Of a DNA stretch of 64,000 nt, positions 1 to 8,497 are shown one piece after another. Positions within the stretch are counted from its first letter, which is position 1; each line of letters opens with the position of its first letter. Origin of the DNA: Parahalioglobus pacificus (lineage in GTDB: Bacteria; Pseudomonadota; Gammaproteobacteria; Pseudomonadales; Halieaceae); the NCBI RefSeq assembly GCF_014652275.1, contig NZ_BMYM01000002.1, positions 958,065 to 1,022,064 of the forward strand, written 5' to 3'. Position numbers and translations under genes: made by a program. The notes below the pieces were generated by a model. The model did not search any database. It was not told where the DNA came from and worked only from the letters and a program-made list of their open reading frames with translations.

Positions 1-576
1 GCCATTGAGGCTTACACCTCTCGCCACAAAAAAAATCCCCTGTCGGATAATCTTGCCCGACAGGCGCTGGAATTGCTGGGTCGCAACATTCGCACCGCGG
101 TTCATGACGGCGCTAATCGCGAGGCTCGCGGGCACATGCTGTTAGGCGCGATGCTTGCGGGACAGGCCTTTGCCAATGCGCCGGTGGCTGCAGTGCATGC
201 GCTGGCATACCCCTTGGGCGGTCACTATCACATCCCGCATGGCCTGAGTAATTCACTGGTGCTGCCCTCCGTGCTCGCATTTAATGCGCCCGAGGCTGCA
301 GCACTCTATGCAGAGATTGCCCCGATTGTGGTTGGCCAACCCTTATCAGGTAGCGATGCTGACAAGACCGAGCAGATGATTCAGTCGCTGCGCGACCTGA
401 TCGACGAGGTGGAATTGCCGGCGACCCTTGCGCAGGCCAATGTGCCCAGAGCCGATCTTGAGATGCTCGCCGCCGATGCGATGCAGCAACAACGCCTGCT
501 GGTGAACAATCCGCGGGAGGTCAATGAAGCCGATGCGCTGGCCATCTACACCGATGCTTATGGAGCCTCTGTCTAA
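1..576 (+). CDS. Iron-containing alcohol dehydrogenase, C-terminal part (5' end outside window)
   Basis: The frame is open from the first base, so this is the last 191 residues of a gene starting upstream. It resembles the all-helical C-terminal domain of group III Fe-dependent alcohol dehydrogenases, which interconvert alcohols and aldehydes or ketones with NAD(P). The first visible residues, AIEAY, normally directly follow the second metal ligand (His), so the first two ligands lie outside the window. The other two are visible as the His of AAVHALAYPLGG and the His of HIPHG. The stop (TAA) shares one base with the ATG of the thioesterase gene, so the two are probably cotranscribed. The substrate cannot be told from this fragment; maleylacetate reductase-like relatives are possible. 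Confidence 0.85.
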   Translation, partial: AIEAYTSRHKKNPLSDNLARQALELLGRNIRTAVHDGANREARGHMLLGAMLAGQAFANAPVAAVHALAYPLGGHYHIPHGLSNSLVLPSVLAFNAPEAAALYAEIAPIVVGQPLSGSDADKTEQMIQSLRDLIDEVELPATLAQANVPRADLEMLAADAMQQQRLLVNNPREVNEADALAIYTDAYGASV

Positions 577-1016
577 TGGCTGAATCTGCACTGCCAACAC
601 GTGCTGATTATGGCGCTGTTTATCCCATCACGACACGGTGGGAAGACAACGATATTTATGGCCACATTAATAACGTTGTTTACTACTCCTATTTCGATAC
701 GGCGGCCAACCAATACCTTATTGAAGAGGGTGGCCTTGATCCACAGGACGGCACTATCGTCGGATTCGTGGTGAATTCCGGCTGTCAGTACCACGCCCCC
801 ATTGCCCACCCGGAGCAGGTTGAGGCGGGTGTGCGCGTTGAGCATCTGGGGAACAGCTCCGTGCGTTATGGCATCGGCATTTTCAAAGCGGGGCGGGAGG
901 AAGCCTGCGCCCATGGCCACTTTGTGCATGTCTTTGTGGAGCGGGCGGAGAACCGTTCTGTACCCATCCCCGAGAAACTGCGCAGCGCATTGGCGCGAAT
1001 TCACACCGGCGAGTAA
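576..1016 (+). CDS. Acyl-CoA thioesterase, 4HBT hotdog family
   Basis: A 146-residue single hotdog-fold protein of the YbgC/FadM type. Residues about 20-45 (WEDNDIYGHINNVVYYSYFD) carry the family signature, with the Asp before the (F/Y)GHxNN motif acting as catalytic acid. Such enzymes hydrolyse acyl-CoA thioesters in the cytoplasm. The start ATG overlaps the dehydrogenase stop (TAATG), which suggests translational coupling and perhaps joint work on an alcohol/aldehyde to acid route; the substrate is unknown. It ends 59 bases from the convergent MFS gene, and no clear terminator was seen between them. Confidence 0.82.
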   Translation: MAESALPTRADYGAVYPITTRWEDNDIYGHINNVVYYSYFDTAANQYLIEEGGLDPQDGTIVGFVVNSGCQYHAPIAHPEQVEAGVRVEHLGNSSVRYGIGIFKAGREEACAHGHFVHVFVERAENRSVPIPEKLRSALARIHTGE

Positions 1017-1075
1017 GTAGTACGAGCTTCTTCTTCCTGCGTCTTTTCGCTGTTACCGCCTCGATGCCTTTATCG

Positions 1076-2227
1076 TCAATCCTGAGCGCTTGGCGCTGAG
1101 CTGAACACCAAGGTTACCAACACCGCAAAAAAGACCAGGGCACTCAGCAAGGGGGATAGTGCGGGCTGCCATTGATACAGCGCGCCACTGCTGATGGGCC
1201 CTAGTGTGAAGCCCAGCGCCGGGCAGGCCGCAATCAAGCCCGCGGCGCCACCCTGTTCTTCGGGCGATACGGCCAGCGAGGCGCCGGCACTGATCGCTGG
1301 CATACATAAGCCCAAGCCGGTGCCCAGGCAGGCCATGCCCATGGCGAGCGTCTGGAAATCCTGAAAGCCGGCTATCACCGCCGCTCCCGTCAGCATCGAC
1401 AGCAGTCCCAGCCGAATGAAGGTGCCTGGCTGCAGCTTCAGGCGCTGCATGACGGTGATCTGAATAAGAAAGGTAAAGCCTGCGGAGACCATTAATGCGG
1501 CGCCAGTCATCTGTGCGGTGGCAATGCCCGAAAGCCCAAGTTTGTCCTGCAGCTGGAATCCCAGAGTTTGCTGAATACCCGAGAACCCAATGAATAAGCC
1601 AACCGCGGTAATGATGTAACGGCGTAAGCGAGGGTCGGTGAAGCGCAGGCGCTGCACGTTGTCTCTGGGTGTGCGCTCTGACGCCGGGGTCACCGGAAGC
1701 CGGCGCCAAACCAGCAGGGCAGCGCCAGCAGCGAGGCAGGCGGCAAAATAAAGGGGCGCCAGTAGCCCAAAGGTGGCCAAGGCGCCGCTGACGGCGGGAC
1801 CCAGAATCATGCCGAGACTGTTGGCAGTACCCAGCTTTGCCATCGTGCGGGTGCGTTCGCTGCGAGCTGTGTGATCGGCGGCAAAGGCGGTGGCGCTGGG
1901 GTTGGTGGCGGACATAATCACGGATTGGGCGCAGCGGCTGAGCAGGGCGACCAGATAGAGCGTCATGCCTGTGAGTATCCCCTTCAGGCCAAGCAGGAAA
2001 ACCGTGGTGAAAAGCAGGGTGCCCACGGTGTAGCCGGCCAACCCGATGATCATCACGGGCTTGCGCCCCCTGCGATCACTGAACCTGCCCCAACGTGGTG
2101 ATGCCAGCCCGAATACCAGCGCAGAGATCGCGATGATGGACGTAATCTGCAGTTCCTGCATGCCCACCTCTCGGCCCAGGGGCGCAAGAATAGCGAACAC
2201 CTGCGACTGGCCGATACCGGTGGCCAT
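1076..2227 (-). CDS. MFS transporter (drug-efflux-like), start uncertain
   Basis: A major facilitator superfamily membrane protein of about 383-410 residues, probably an exporter. Hydrophobic segments recur through the sequence, and the loop between helices 2 and 3 holds the family motif as GRFSDRRGRKPV. The first ATG (2227) gives MATGIGQSQVFAILAP, but the frame continues upstream for many codons without a stop. The residues just before it (QLAVLIAAL) complete the first membrane helix in the way usual for relatives. No ATG, GTG or TTG lies in that extension. Candidate non-standard starts are ATC at 2302 behind GGAG, or CTG at 2266 or 2230. Substrate unknown. Confidence 0.8.
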   Translation of the reverse strand: MATGIGQSQVFAILAPLGREVGMQELQITSIIAISALVFGLASPRWGRFSDRRGRKPVMIIGLAGYTVGTLLFTTVFLLGLKGILTGMTLYLVALLSRCAQSVIMSATNPSATAFAADHTARSERTRTMAKLGTANSLGMILGPAVSGALATFGLLAPLYFAACLAAGAALLVWRRLPVTPASERTPRDNVQRLRFTDPRLRRYIITAVGLFIGFSGIQQTLGFQLQDKLGLSGIATAQMTGAALMVSAGFTFLIQITVMQRLKLQPGTFIRLGLLSMLTGAAVIAGFQDFQTLAMGMACLGTGLGLCMPAISAGASLAVSPEEQGGAAGLIAACPALGFTLGPISSGALYQWQPALSPLLSALVFFAVLVTLVFSSAPSAQD

Positions 2228-2526
2228 CAGTGCGGCAATCAGTACCGCGAGTTGGCCGCCAGGCAGTGATGTTGCCGAGGTTGTTGTGTCGCGATCCGAG
2301 ATTACTCTGTCTCCGCTGCTAAGTTGCCTTGCACCGCTTCGGTGCTGGCAGGTCCCAAGGTGTCTATCCGAACGCGCCGGATAAGGGCATGAGGGTCGCT
2401 AGCATAGCGTTTAAGCGCCCCGGCGTCCGGCACGCCGGCGCAGCATCTGTTGATTGGGGCGCATCTGCTAGCCGTTGGCATCGCTGTTGCAGTGGCGCAG
2501 GGTGGGCTGCCCGCGCCCGTGTTTGC

Positions 2527-2555
2527 TGGACAGTGGAGGGCGCTTACCCTAAAAT
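2527..2555 (+). promoter_or_regulatory. Probable sigma70 promoter of carAB
   Basis: TGGACA at 2527-2532, a 17-base spacer and TAAAAT at 2550-2555; both hexamers match the consensus at five of six positions. Transcription would begin near 2562, giving a leader of roughly 145 bases before carA. Confidence 0.55.
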
Positions 2556-2574
2556 TCCCGCCCAGTTTTAAAAC

Positions 2575-2594
2575 CTCCGACATCAGCGTCGGAG
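2575..2594 (+). promoter_or_regulatory. Leader hairpin 1 upstream of carA
   Basis: CTCCGAC (2575-2581) pairs perfectly with GTCGGAG (2588-2594) around a six-base loop. It lies between the probable promoter and the leader reading frame, where a pause hairpin sits in attenuator leaders. Confidence 0.45.
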
Positions 2595-2630
2595 CCAGCG
2601 AGCACGGCGTGCATTGCCCAGGAAACGGAC

Positions 2631-2672
2631 ATGAAAAAAGCGAGATGCGGTTTCCCATCTCGCTTTTTTTGA
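2631..2672 (+). CDS. Putative 13-residue leader peptide overlapping the carA attenuator
   Basis: ATG at 2631 is preceded by AGGA seven bases upstream and opens a frame reading MKKARCGFPSRFF before TGA at 2670-2672. It covers the whole terminator hairpin and its T tract, so a ribosome translating it would keep the hairpin from forming. That is the logic of the enteric pyrBI (pyrL) leader, where coupling of translation to RNA polymerase responds to UTP. Two of the 13 codons are Arg (AGA, CGC), so arginine sensing is an alternative. The assignment rests only on sequence layout; the frame could be chance. Confidence 0.4.
   Translation: MKKARCGFPSRFF
2634..2670 (+). terminator. Intrinsic terminator in the carA leader (candidate attenuator)
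   Basis: AAAAAAGCGAGATG (2634-2647) is fully complementary to CATCTCGCTTTTTT (2656-2669), with an eight-base loop, and a run of seven T occupies 2664-2670. It stands downstream of the probable promoter and 36 bases before the carA start, so it would terminate carAB transcription unless opened. The A run on the other side also lets it work on minus-strand transcripts. Confidence 0.7.
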
Positions 2673-2705
2673 GCGCGCCGCTCACAGGTGAGCAGGGAGA
2701 TTAAA

Positions 2706-3845
2706 TTGTTCGGCCCAGCGATTCTCGCACTCGAAGATGGCAGCGTTTTTCACGGTCTGTCGATTGGTGCTGACGGCGATTCCGTCGGCGAAGTCGTCTT
2801 TAATACGGCAATGACCGGCTACCAGGAGATACTCACTGATCCTTCCTATGCTCGTCAGATTGTCACCCTGACATATCCGCACATTGGTAATACCGGCACC
2901 ACGCCCGAGGATGAAGAGTCCACGGCCATCTGGGCCGCCGGCCTGGTGATTCGCGATCTGCCACTGCTGGCCAGTAATTTCCGCAATGAGCAGAGCCTGA
3001 ATGATTACCTCAAGGCGCGAGGCATTGTGGCTATTGCCGATATCGATACTCGTCGCCTGACCCGAATCCTGCGGGAAAAGGGTGCCCAGAATGGCTGCCT
3101 GATGGCGGGGGAGTCGATCAATGAAGCCGATGCCCTTGCCCGCGCACAGGGCTTCGCTGGCTTGAAAGGTATGGATCTGGCGAAAGAGGTCTCCGTTAAG
3201 GAAGCTTACAGCTGGAACGAGGGTAGTTGGGTGCTGGGCGAAGGTTTTGCCCAGGCAAGGGAGACGCCCTGGCACGTAGTTGCCTATGACTATGGCGTTA
3301 AACGCAACATTCTGCGCATGTTGGTCGACCGCGGCTGTCGCCTCACGGTCGTCCCGGCGCAAACCTCGGCTGAGGATGTGTTGGCGCTGAAACCCGACGG
3401 CGTGTTCCTCTCCAACGGTCCCGGCGACCCCGAGCCCTGTGACTATGCGATCAGCGCTATTCAGAGCCTTCTGGAAACAGACATTCCGGTGTTCGGCATC
3501 TGTCTCGGGCACCAGCTCCTCGGGCTGGCCAGTGGCGCCGGCACCTTGAAAATGAAGTTTGGCCACCACGGTGCCAACCATCCGGTGCAAAATCTCGACG
3601 ATGGCACGGTGCTGATCACCAGCCAGAATCACGGTTTTGCGGTCGATGAGTCGTCCTTGCCGGCCACTCTACGAGTGACCCACAAATCCCTGTTCGATGA
3701 CTCGCTGCAGGGTATTCACCGCACGGATAAGCCGGCGTTCAGCTTCCAAGGCCACCCCGAAGCCAGTCCCGGGCCGCATGATGCCGCCCCCTTGTTTGAT
3801 CACTTCATCGAGCTGATCGAAGCTCGAGCCGCCAGGGCCGTTTGA
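2706..3845 (+). CDS. carA: Carbamoyl-phosphate synthase small (glutaminase) subunit
   Basis: CarA hydrolyses glutamine and passes ammonia to CarB to make carbamoyl phosphate for arginine and pyrimidines. The N-terminal CarA domain ([19 protein letters not shown]) is followed by a class I glutamine amidotransferase domain with the nucleophile Cys in [11 protein letters not shown] and the catalytic His/Glu in [12 protein letters not shown] prefer the TTG at 2706: AGGGAG sits six bases upstream, and it gives [12 protein letters not shown], the same length before LEDG as the E. coli protein. GTG at 2688 would add six residues and has a poorer binding site. With the TTG start it has 379 residues, usual for the family. 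It is followed by carB after three bases; regulation is discussed with the leader. Confidence 0.96.
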   Translation: MFGPAILALEDGSVFHGLSIGADGDSVGEVVFNTAMTGYQEILTDPSYARQIVTLTYPHIGNTGTTPEDEESTAIWAAGLVIRDLPLLASNFRNEQSLNDYLKARGIVAIADIDTRRLTRILREKGAQNGCLMAGESINEADALARAQGFAGLKGMDLAKEVSVKEAYSWNEGSWVLGEGFAQARETPWHVVAYDYGVKRNILRMLVDRGCRLTVVPAQTSAEDVLALKPDGVFLSNGPGDPEPCDYAISAIQSLLETDIPVFGICLGHQLLGLASGAGTLKMKFGHHGANHPVQNLDDGTVLITSQNHGFAVDESSLPATLRVTHKSLFDDSLQGIHRTDKPAFSFQGHPEASPGPHDAAPLFDHFIELIEARAARAV

Positions 3846-3848
3846 TCC

Positions 3849-6800
3849 ATGCCAAAAAGAACTGACATCCAAAGCATCCTGATCCTCGGCGCCGGTCCCA
3901 TTGTGATTGGCCAGGCTTGCGAGTTTGACTACTCCGGCGCCCAGGCCTGTAAAGCCCTGCGTGAAGAGGGTTATCGCGTCATCCTGGTGAATTCAAATCC
4001 GGCCACCATCATGACCGACCCCGCCATGGCGGATGCAACCTATATCGAGCCCATTGAGTGGCAAACGGTTGCCAACATCATTGAGGCTGAAAAACCCGAT
4101 GCACTGCTCCCGACCATGGGTGGCCAGACCGCACTCAACTGTGCTCTCGATTTAGCCAAGCACGGTGTGCTTGAACAGCACGGCGTGGAAATGATCGGTG
4201 CCACCAAAGAGGCCATCGACAAAGCCGAAGATCGCCAGCTGTTTGACCAGGCGATGAAGCGTATTGGACTGGAGACGCCGCGCGCCTCCACGGCGCACAG
4301 CCTGGAAGAGGCGTTCCAGGTGTTGGATGCCATCGGTTTCCCCTGCATCATTCGCCCCTCTTTCACCATGGGTGGTTCTGGCGGTGGTATTGCCTACAAC
4401 CGCGATGAGTTCGAGGAAATCTGTACGCGGGGCCTCGACCTGTCGCCCACCACTGAACTGTTGATCGACGAATCGCTGATTGGTTGGAAAGAGTACGAGA
4501 TGGAGGTGGTGCGCGACCGCAACGATAACTGCATCATCGTTTGCGCCATCGAAAACTTTGACGCCATGGGCGTGCACACCGGTGATTCGATTACGGTAGC
4601 TCCCGCCCAAACGCTCACCGACAAGGAATACCAAATCATGCGTAACGCCTCGTTGGCGGTACTGCGTGAGATCGGCGTTGAGACGGGCGGCTCCAATGTG
4701 CAGTTTGGGCAAGATCCCAAAACCGGGCGCCTCGTGGTCATTGAAATGAATCCGCGGGTATCGCGTTCGTCGGCGCTTGCCTCCAAGGCGACTGGCTTCC
4801 CCATTGCAAAGGTGGCGGCCAAGCTGGCAATTGGCTACACCCTGGATGAGCTGCAGAACGACATTACCGGCGGTGCCACGCCTGCGTCCTTCGAGCCGGC
4901 CATCGATTATGTGGTCACAAAGATTCCCCGGTTTGCCTTTGAAAAGTTCAGTGCGGCTGACCCGCGCCTGACCACCCAGATGAAGTCGGTGGGTGAGGTG
5001 ATGGCGATTGGGCGCACGTTCCAAGAGTCGGTGCAGAAGGCGCTGCGGGGCCTGGAAGTTGGCTCCAGCGGTTTTGAGCATCAACTCGACGTCGACAATC
5101 CCGATCTGCGCGAAGAACTGATCTCCGAGCTCACCAATCCCGGGCCGGAACGGATCTGGTTTATCGCCGATGCTTTCCGCGCGGGTATGAGTATCGATGA
5201 GGTGTACGGTTTCTCCGGCGTTGATCCCTGGTTCCTGGTACAGATAAAGGATCTGGTGGACACCGAAGACAGTTTGAAAACCGTCAACCTGGCCGATATC
5301 GACACGGACCAAATGTTTCAGCTCAAACGCAAAGGGTTCTCGGACGCCCGTCTGGCGGTGCTGTTGAATGAGTCTGAAACTGCTGTTCGCCACCATCGTC
5401 AGGCGCTCGACATTCGCCCCGTGTACAAACGCGTTGATTCCTGTGCCGCGGAGTTTGCTTCGGCCACTGCCTACATGTACTCAAGCTACGAACAGGAGTG
5501 TGAGGCGGCGCCATCCGACAAGGACAAAATTCTGGTTCTGGGCGGTGGCCCCAACCGTATCGGGCAGGGCATCGAGTTCGATTACTGCTGTGTGCACGCG
5601 GTTCTGGCTGCCCGTGAAGACGGTTACGAAACCATCATGGTCAACTGTAACCCAGAGACAGTTTCGACGGATTACGACACCTCAGACCGACTCTATTTCG
5701 AACCGGTGACGCTGGAGGATGTGCTCGAGATTGTTGCCCTGGAGAAGCCCAAGGGTGTGATCGTGCAGTTCGGTGGGCAGACGCCGCTGAAATTGGCTCG
5801 TGCCCTGGAAGCCGAGGGCGTCCCCATCATTGGCACCACGCCGGACGCGATCGACCGCGCAGAGGATCGGGAACGTTTCCAGCAAATGATTCAGAAGCTG
5901 GGCCTGCGTCAGCCGGATAACACCACAGTGCGCAGTACGGAAGAAGCCGTCGAGGCGGCCGCGAAGATCGGCTACCCCTTGGTGGTGCGTCCCTCCTATG
6001 TGCTGGGCGGCCGCGCAATGGAAATCGTCTACCGGGAAGAGGATTTACTGCGGTATATGCGCGAGGCCGTACAAGCCTCCGACGACGCCCCAGTATTGCT
6101 GGACAGCTTCTTGAGTGCCGCAATTGAAGTGGATATTGACGCGGTATCTGACGGCGAAGAAGTCGTCATCGGCGCCATCATGCAGCACATTGAGCAGGCG
6201 GGCGTACACTCGGGCGACTCCGCGTGTTCACTGCCGCCCTACAGCCTGCCAGAGTCGGTGCAGGACGAGATGCGTGAGCAGATCAAACGCATGGCATTGG
6301 AATTGGGCGTTCGCGGCCTGATGAATGTGCAGCTGGCGTGGCAGGATAATGAGATCTACGTAATCGAAGTGAATCCGCGTGCCTCACGGACTGTGCCTTT
6401 CGTGTCAAAGTGCATCGGTACCTCGCTGGCAAAGGTGGCTGCACGTTGTATGGCCGGTCAAACCCTGGCCGAGCAGGGCTTCACCCGAGAAGTGGTACCG
6501 CATTATTTCAGCGTGAAAGAAGCGGTGATGCCCTTCAATAAATTCCCCGGCGTAGACCCCATCCTCGGGCCTGAAATGAAGTCCACCGGTGAGGTGATGG
6601 GTACCGGCGATACTTTTGCCAGTGCTTTCGCCAAAGCGCAGTTGGCAGCGGGCGACCAACCGCCACGTTCAGGTACGGCACTGATCAGCGTGCGCGATGT
6701 CGACAAGCCGGGTGCCGTGGCCGTCGCCAGCGAACTGGTTGGTCTGGGGTTCGATCTGGCAGCAACTGGCGGTACTGCGGATGCGCTAGAGAAGGCTGGC

Positions 6801-7070
6801 CTGGCCGTGCGGCGCGTGAACAAGGTGAGTCAGGGCAGGCCGCACATTGTGGACATGATCAAGAACGATGAAGCAGACTTGATTATCAACACCACCGAAG
6901 GCCGACGGGCAATTACAGATTCAGCCCCGATTCGGGCAAGCGCCGAGCAGCATCGGGTGTTTTATACCACCACCCTGGCGGCGGCAGAGGCCGTTACCAT
7001 GTCCCTGAAATTGAAGGATGATAAAGCGGTGCGCAGGCTGCAGGACCTGCACGGGAGTATTGCCTCATGA
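3849..7070 (+). CDS. carB: Carbamoyl-phosphate synthase large subunit
   Basis: A 1073-residue protein of standard length and order: two homologous ATP-grasp halves (about 1-400 and 550-935), an oligomerisation region between them, and a C-terminal MGS-like allosteric domain that in E. coli binds UMP, IMP and ornithine. Each half starts with the typical motif, [20 protein letters not shown] and [20 protein letters not shown]. It turns bicarbonate, ATP and the ammonia channelled from CarA into carbamoyl phosphate. It starts three bases after carA and ends in an ATGA overlap with greA, so carA-carB-greA form one operon. Confidence 0.98.
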   Translation: MPKRTDIQSILILGAGPIVIGQACEFDYSGAQACKALREEGYRVILVNSNPATIMTDPAMADATYIEPIEWQTVANIIEAEKPDALLPTMGGQTALNCALDLAKHGVLEQHGVEMIGATKEAIDKAEDRQLFDQAMKRIGLETPRASTAHSLEEAFQVLDAIGFPCIIRPSFTMGGSGGGIAYNRDEFEEICTRGLDLSPTTELLIDESLIGWKEYEMEVVRDRNDNCIIVCAIENFDAMGVHTGDSITVAPAQTLTDKEYQIMRNASLAVLREIGVETGGSNVQFGQDPKTGRLVVIEMNPRVSRSSALASKATGFPIAKVAAKLAIGYTLDELQNDITGGATPASFEPAIDYVVTKIPRFAFEKFSAADPRLTTQMKSVGEVMAIGRTFQESVQKALRGLEVGSSGFEHQLDVDNPDLREELISELTNPGPERIWFIADAFRAGMSIDEVYGFSGVDPWFLVQIKDLVDTEDSLKTVNLADIDTDQMFQLKRKGFSDARLAVLLNESETAVRHHRQALDIRPVYKRVDSCAAEFASATAYMYSSYEQECEAAPSDKDKILVLGGGPNRIGQGIEFDYCCVHAVLAAREDGYETIMVNCNPETVSTDYDTSDRLYFEPVTLEDVLEIVALEKPKGVIVQFGGQTPLKLARALEAEGVPIIGTTPDAIDRAEDRERFQQMIQKLGLRQPDNTTVRSTEEAVEAAAKIGYPLVVRPSYVLGGRAMEIVYREEDLLRYMREAVQASDDAPVLLDSFLSAAIEVDIDAVSDGEEVVIGAIMQHIEQAGVHSGDSACSLPPYSLPESVQDEMREQIKRMALELGVRGLMNVQLAWQDNEIYVIEVNPRASRTVPFVSKCIGTSLAKVAARCMAGQTLAEQGFTREVVPHYFSVKEAVMPFNKFPGVDPILGPEMKSTGEVMGTGDTFASAFAKAQLAAGDQPPRSGTALISVRDVDKPGAVAVASELVGLGFDLAATGGTADALEKAGLAVRRVNKVSQGRPHIVDMIKNDEADLIINTTEGRRAITDSAPIRASAEQHRVFYTTTLAAAEAVTMSLKLKDDKAVRRLQDLHGSIAS

Positions 7071-7543
7071 ACAAAGTTCCGATGACGGTCAGTGGCGAAG
7101 CGTCCCTGCGGGAAGAACTGGAGCGTTTGAAGAAAGTGGACCGCCCCCGTATCACCGAGGCGATCGCAGAGGCGCGCGAACACGGCGACTTGAAAGAGAA
7201 TGCGGAGTATCACGCCGCCCGCGAACAGCAAAGCTTCAATGAGGGCCGCATCATGGAGATCGAGGGCAAGTTGTCCAATGCCCAGGTGATCGACGTGACC
7301 ACGCTCCCCAAGACCGGCAAAGTCATTTTTGGTACTACCATCGACTTGTTGAACGTCGAGTCAGACGAGACGGTGACTTACCGTATCGTTGGCGAGGACG
7401 AGGCCGATGTGAAGGCCAACCTTATCTCGGTAGGATCCCCCATTGCCCGCGCCCTGATCGGCAAGGAAGAGGGCGATGTTGTGATGGTTCGTGCCCCTGG
7501 CGGTGACATCGAGTACGAGATCGATCAGGTCCATCACCGGTAA
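7067..7543 (+). CDS. greA: Transcription elongation factor GreA
   Basis: GreA rescues backtracked RNA polymerase by stimulating cleavage of the 3' end of the transcript. The 158-residue protein has the N-terminal antiparallel coiled coil with the conserved acidic tip ([12 protein letters not shown], around residues 41-52), which reaches the polymerase active site, then the C-terminal FKBP-like domain. The ATG overlaps the carB stop by four bases, so translation is probably coupled. The carB-greA linkage is common in gammaproteobacteria. Confidence 0.97.
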   Translation: MNKVPMTVSGEASLREELERLKKVDRPRITEAIAEAREHGDLKENAEYHAAREQQSFNEGRIMEIEGKLSNAQVIDVTTLPKTGKVIFGTTIDLLNVESDETVTYRIVGEDEADVKANLISVGSPIARALIGKEEGDVVMVRAPGGDIEYEIDQVHHR

Positions 7544-7591
7544 AGCGTAAGTCTTCGCCGAACCACTGTTGTCGGGTCAACAGGGATGGCG

Positions 7592-7615
7592 ACAACAGTC
7601 CTTTGCTGTTGTTTT
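7592..7615 (+). terminator. Intrinsic terminator after carAB-greA
   Basis: ACAACAG (7592-7598) and CTGTTGT (7606-7612) form a stem with a seven-base loop, followed by a short T tract. It lies about 50 bases after greA and upstream of the Fur-controlled operon, so it separates the two units. Confidence 0.65.
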
Positions 7616-7655
7616 CGTGCATAGCGACCGGAGGGTTGCTGGCAGCTGCCCCAAC

Positions 7656-7676
7656 AAATGAGTATCATTCTCATTT
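7656..7676 (+). promoter_or_regulatory. Fur box (ferric uptake regulator operator)
   Basis: The palindrome AATGAGTATCATTCTCATT (7657-7675) fits the 19-base Fur box pattern of inverted NATNAT repeats, and the symmetry extends one base on each side. It lies 22 bases before the ATG of the first gene of the iron operon. A -10-like TATCAT (7663-7668) is inside it, so Fe-Fur binding should occlude the promoter and derepress it under iron limitation. Confidence 0.75.
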
Positions 7677-7698
7677 AAGCACTCAGCGGAACTTCACT

Positions 7699-8496
7699 AT
7701 GAATAGTTGGAAACACTTTCGGGCAGTGGCTTTTGGATTGGCGGCGATACTAGTTGCAGCACAGGTAAAAGCGGATGGCGCTATCGGCGAACACGTCAAC
7801 AATATGAAGGCACATCTGGATGACTACAGCGAGGAAGTCAGCTGGATGATTGGCAAGATTGACGAAATGGTCGATACCTACGCAGAGAGCGGGGTTGAGG
7901 CGGCTCAACCAGACAACGTGGTCGAGTACTGGGAAGCCGTGGACTTTCACTCTGCAATTGAGACCAACTATATCCCCCTATACGCCTCGATCTGGCAGGG
8001 GCTTTTTGCAGTAAAAGGCGCCATTGAAGAGGAGCAGCCTGTCGAGCAGGTCCGTGCCGTGAAGTCTGACCTTGACGCGGTGTTGTGGCAGTCGTTAGGC
8101 GCCGTAAAAGTGGCTGCTGAATACCAGGCGCGCGGCATGCTTCCCCCGGTCGCCAATACAGAAGCAGCGAACCCGGTAGAAACCGTCGACATTATCAAAC
8201 GCGAGCTGCATCGAGTGGTTGCCAAGTACGCAGAGAAGCTCTCTGATGATGCTATTGAAATCGTCCAACAAACCTATCTGACCCGATTCGAGGGAATAGA
8301 GGGCGACCTCATTTCGCTGGACGCCGCGCTGGTTGAAGATCTGGAGATTGACTTCAACGTCAAGTTGCCCAAGGCGATTCAGGACGAGAAAAGCATTGAT
8401 GAAGTTCGTGAAGTCGTTGAGCTTATGCAGTCCAAGCTGGACCGTTGTCGATCGCTGCTGGCAGACGCCGAAGCCAACCGAAGCGACGTTTTCTGA
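7699..8496 (+). CDS. Periplasmic helical protein with two FTR1-like repeats, iron operon
   Basis: A 265-residue protein with a signal peptide (positively charged start, hydrophobic core to about residue 20, cleavage near AQVKA). ATG 7699 is chosen over the longer frame from 7603 because it follows the Fur box and begins the signal peptide. The mature part is predicted helical and seems to hold two related halves: about 65-120 (motif FHSAIETNY) and about 180-255 (motif RFEGIEGDL). Both continue with a pattern like (V/I)(E/D)(Q/E)VR. From memory, the second half resembles the extracytoplasmic helical domain fused to the N-terminus of some FTR1-family iron permeases. As first gene of a Fur-controlled ferric ABC operon it may bind or hand over iron in the periplasm; this is inference, and the family is not firmly recognised. 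Confidence 0.6.
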   Translation: MNSWKHFRAVAFGLAAILVAAQVKADGAIGEHVNNMKAHLDDYSEEVSWMIGKIDEMVDTYAESGVEAAQPDNVVEYWEAVDFHSAIETNYIPLYASIWQGLFAVKGAIEEEQPVEQVRAVKSDLDAVLWQSLGAVKVAAEYQARGMLPPVANTEAANPVETVDIIKRELHRVVAKYAEKLSDDAIEIVQQTYLTRFEGIEGDLISLDAALVEDLEIDFNVKLPKAIQDEKSIDEVREVVELMQSKLDRCRSLLADAEANRSDVF

Positions 8497-8497
8497 T

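Noticed and set aside
2302..2685. 127-codon minus-strand frame in the gap before carA
   Set aside because: Covers the carA promoter and terminator, composition unlike a protein, no ribosome-binding site; the regulatory features explain the region better.
2682..3632. 316-codon minus-strand frame opposite carA
   Set aside because: Antisense to a clear carA on the plus strand; its translation has no recognisable domain and it exists because of the codon bias of carA.
4152..5396. 414-codon minus-strand frame opposite carB
   Set aside because: Shadow of carB; no start signal and no protein-like motif.
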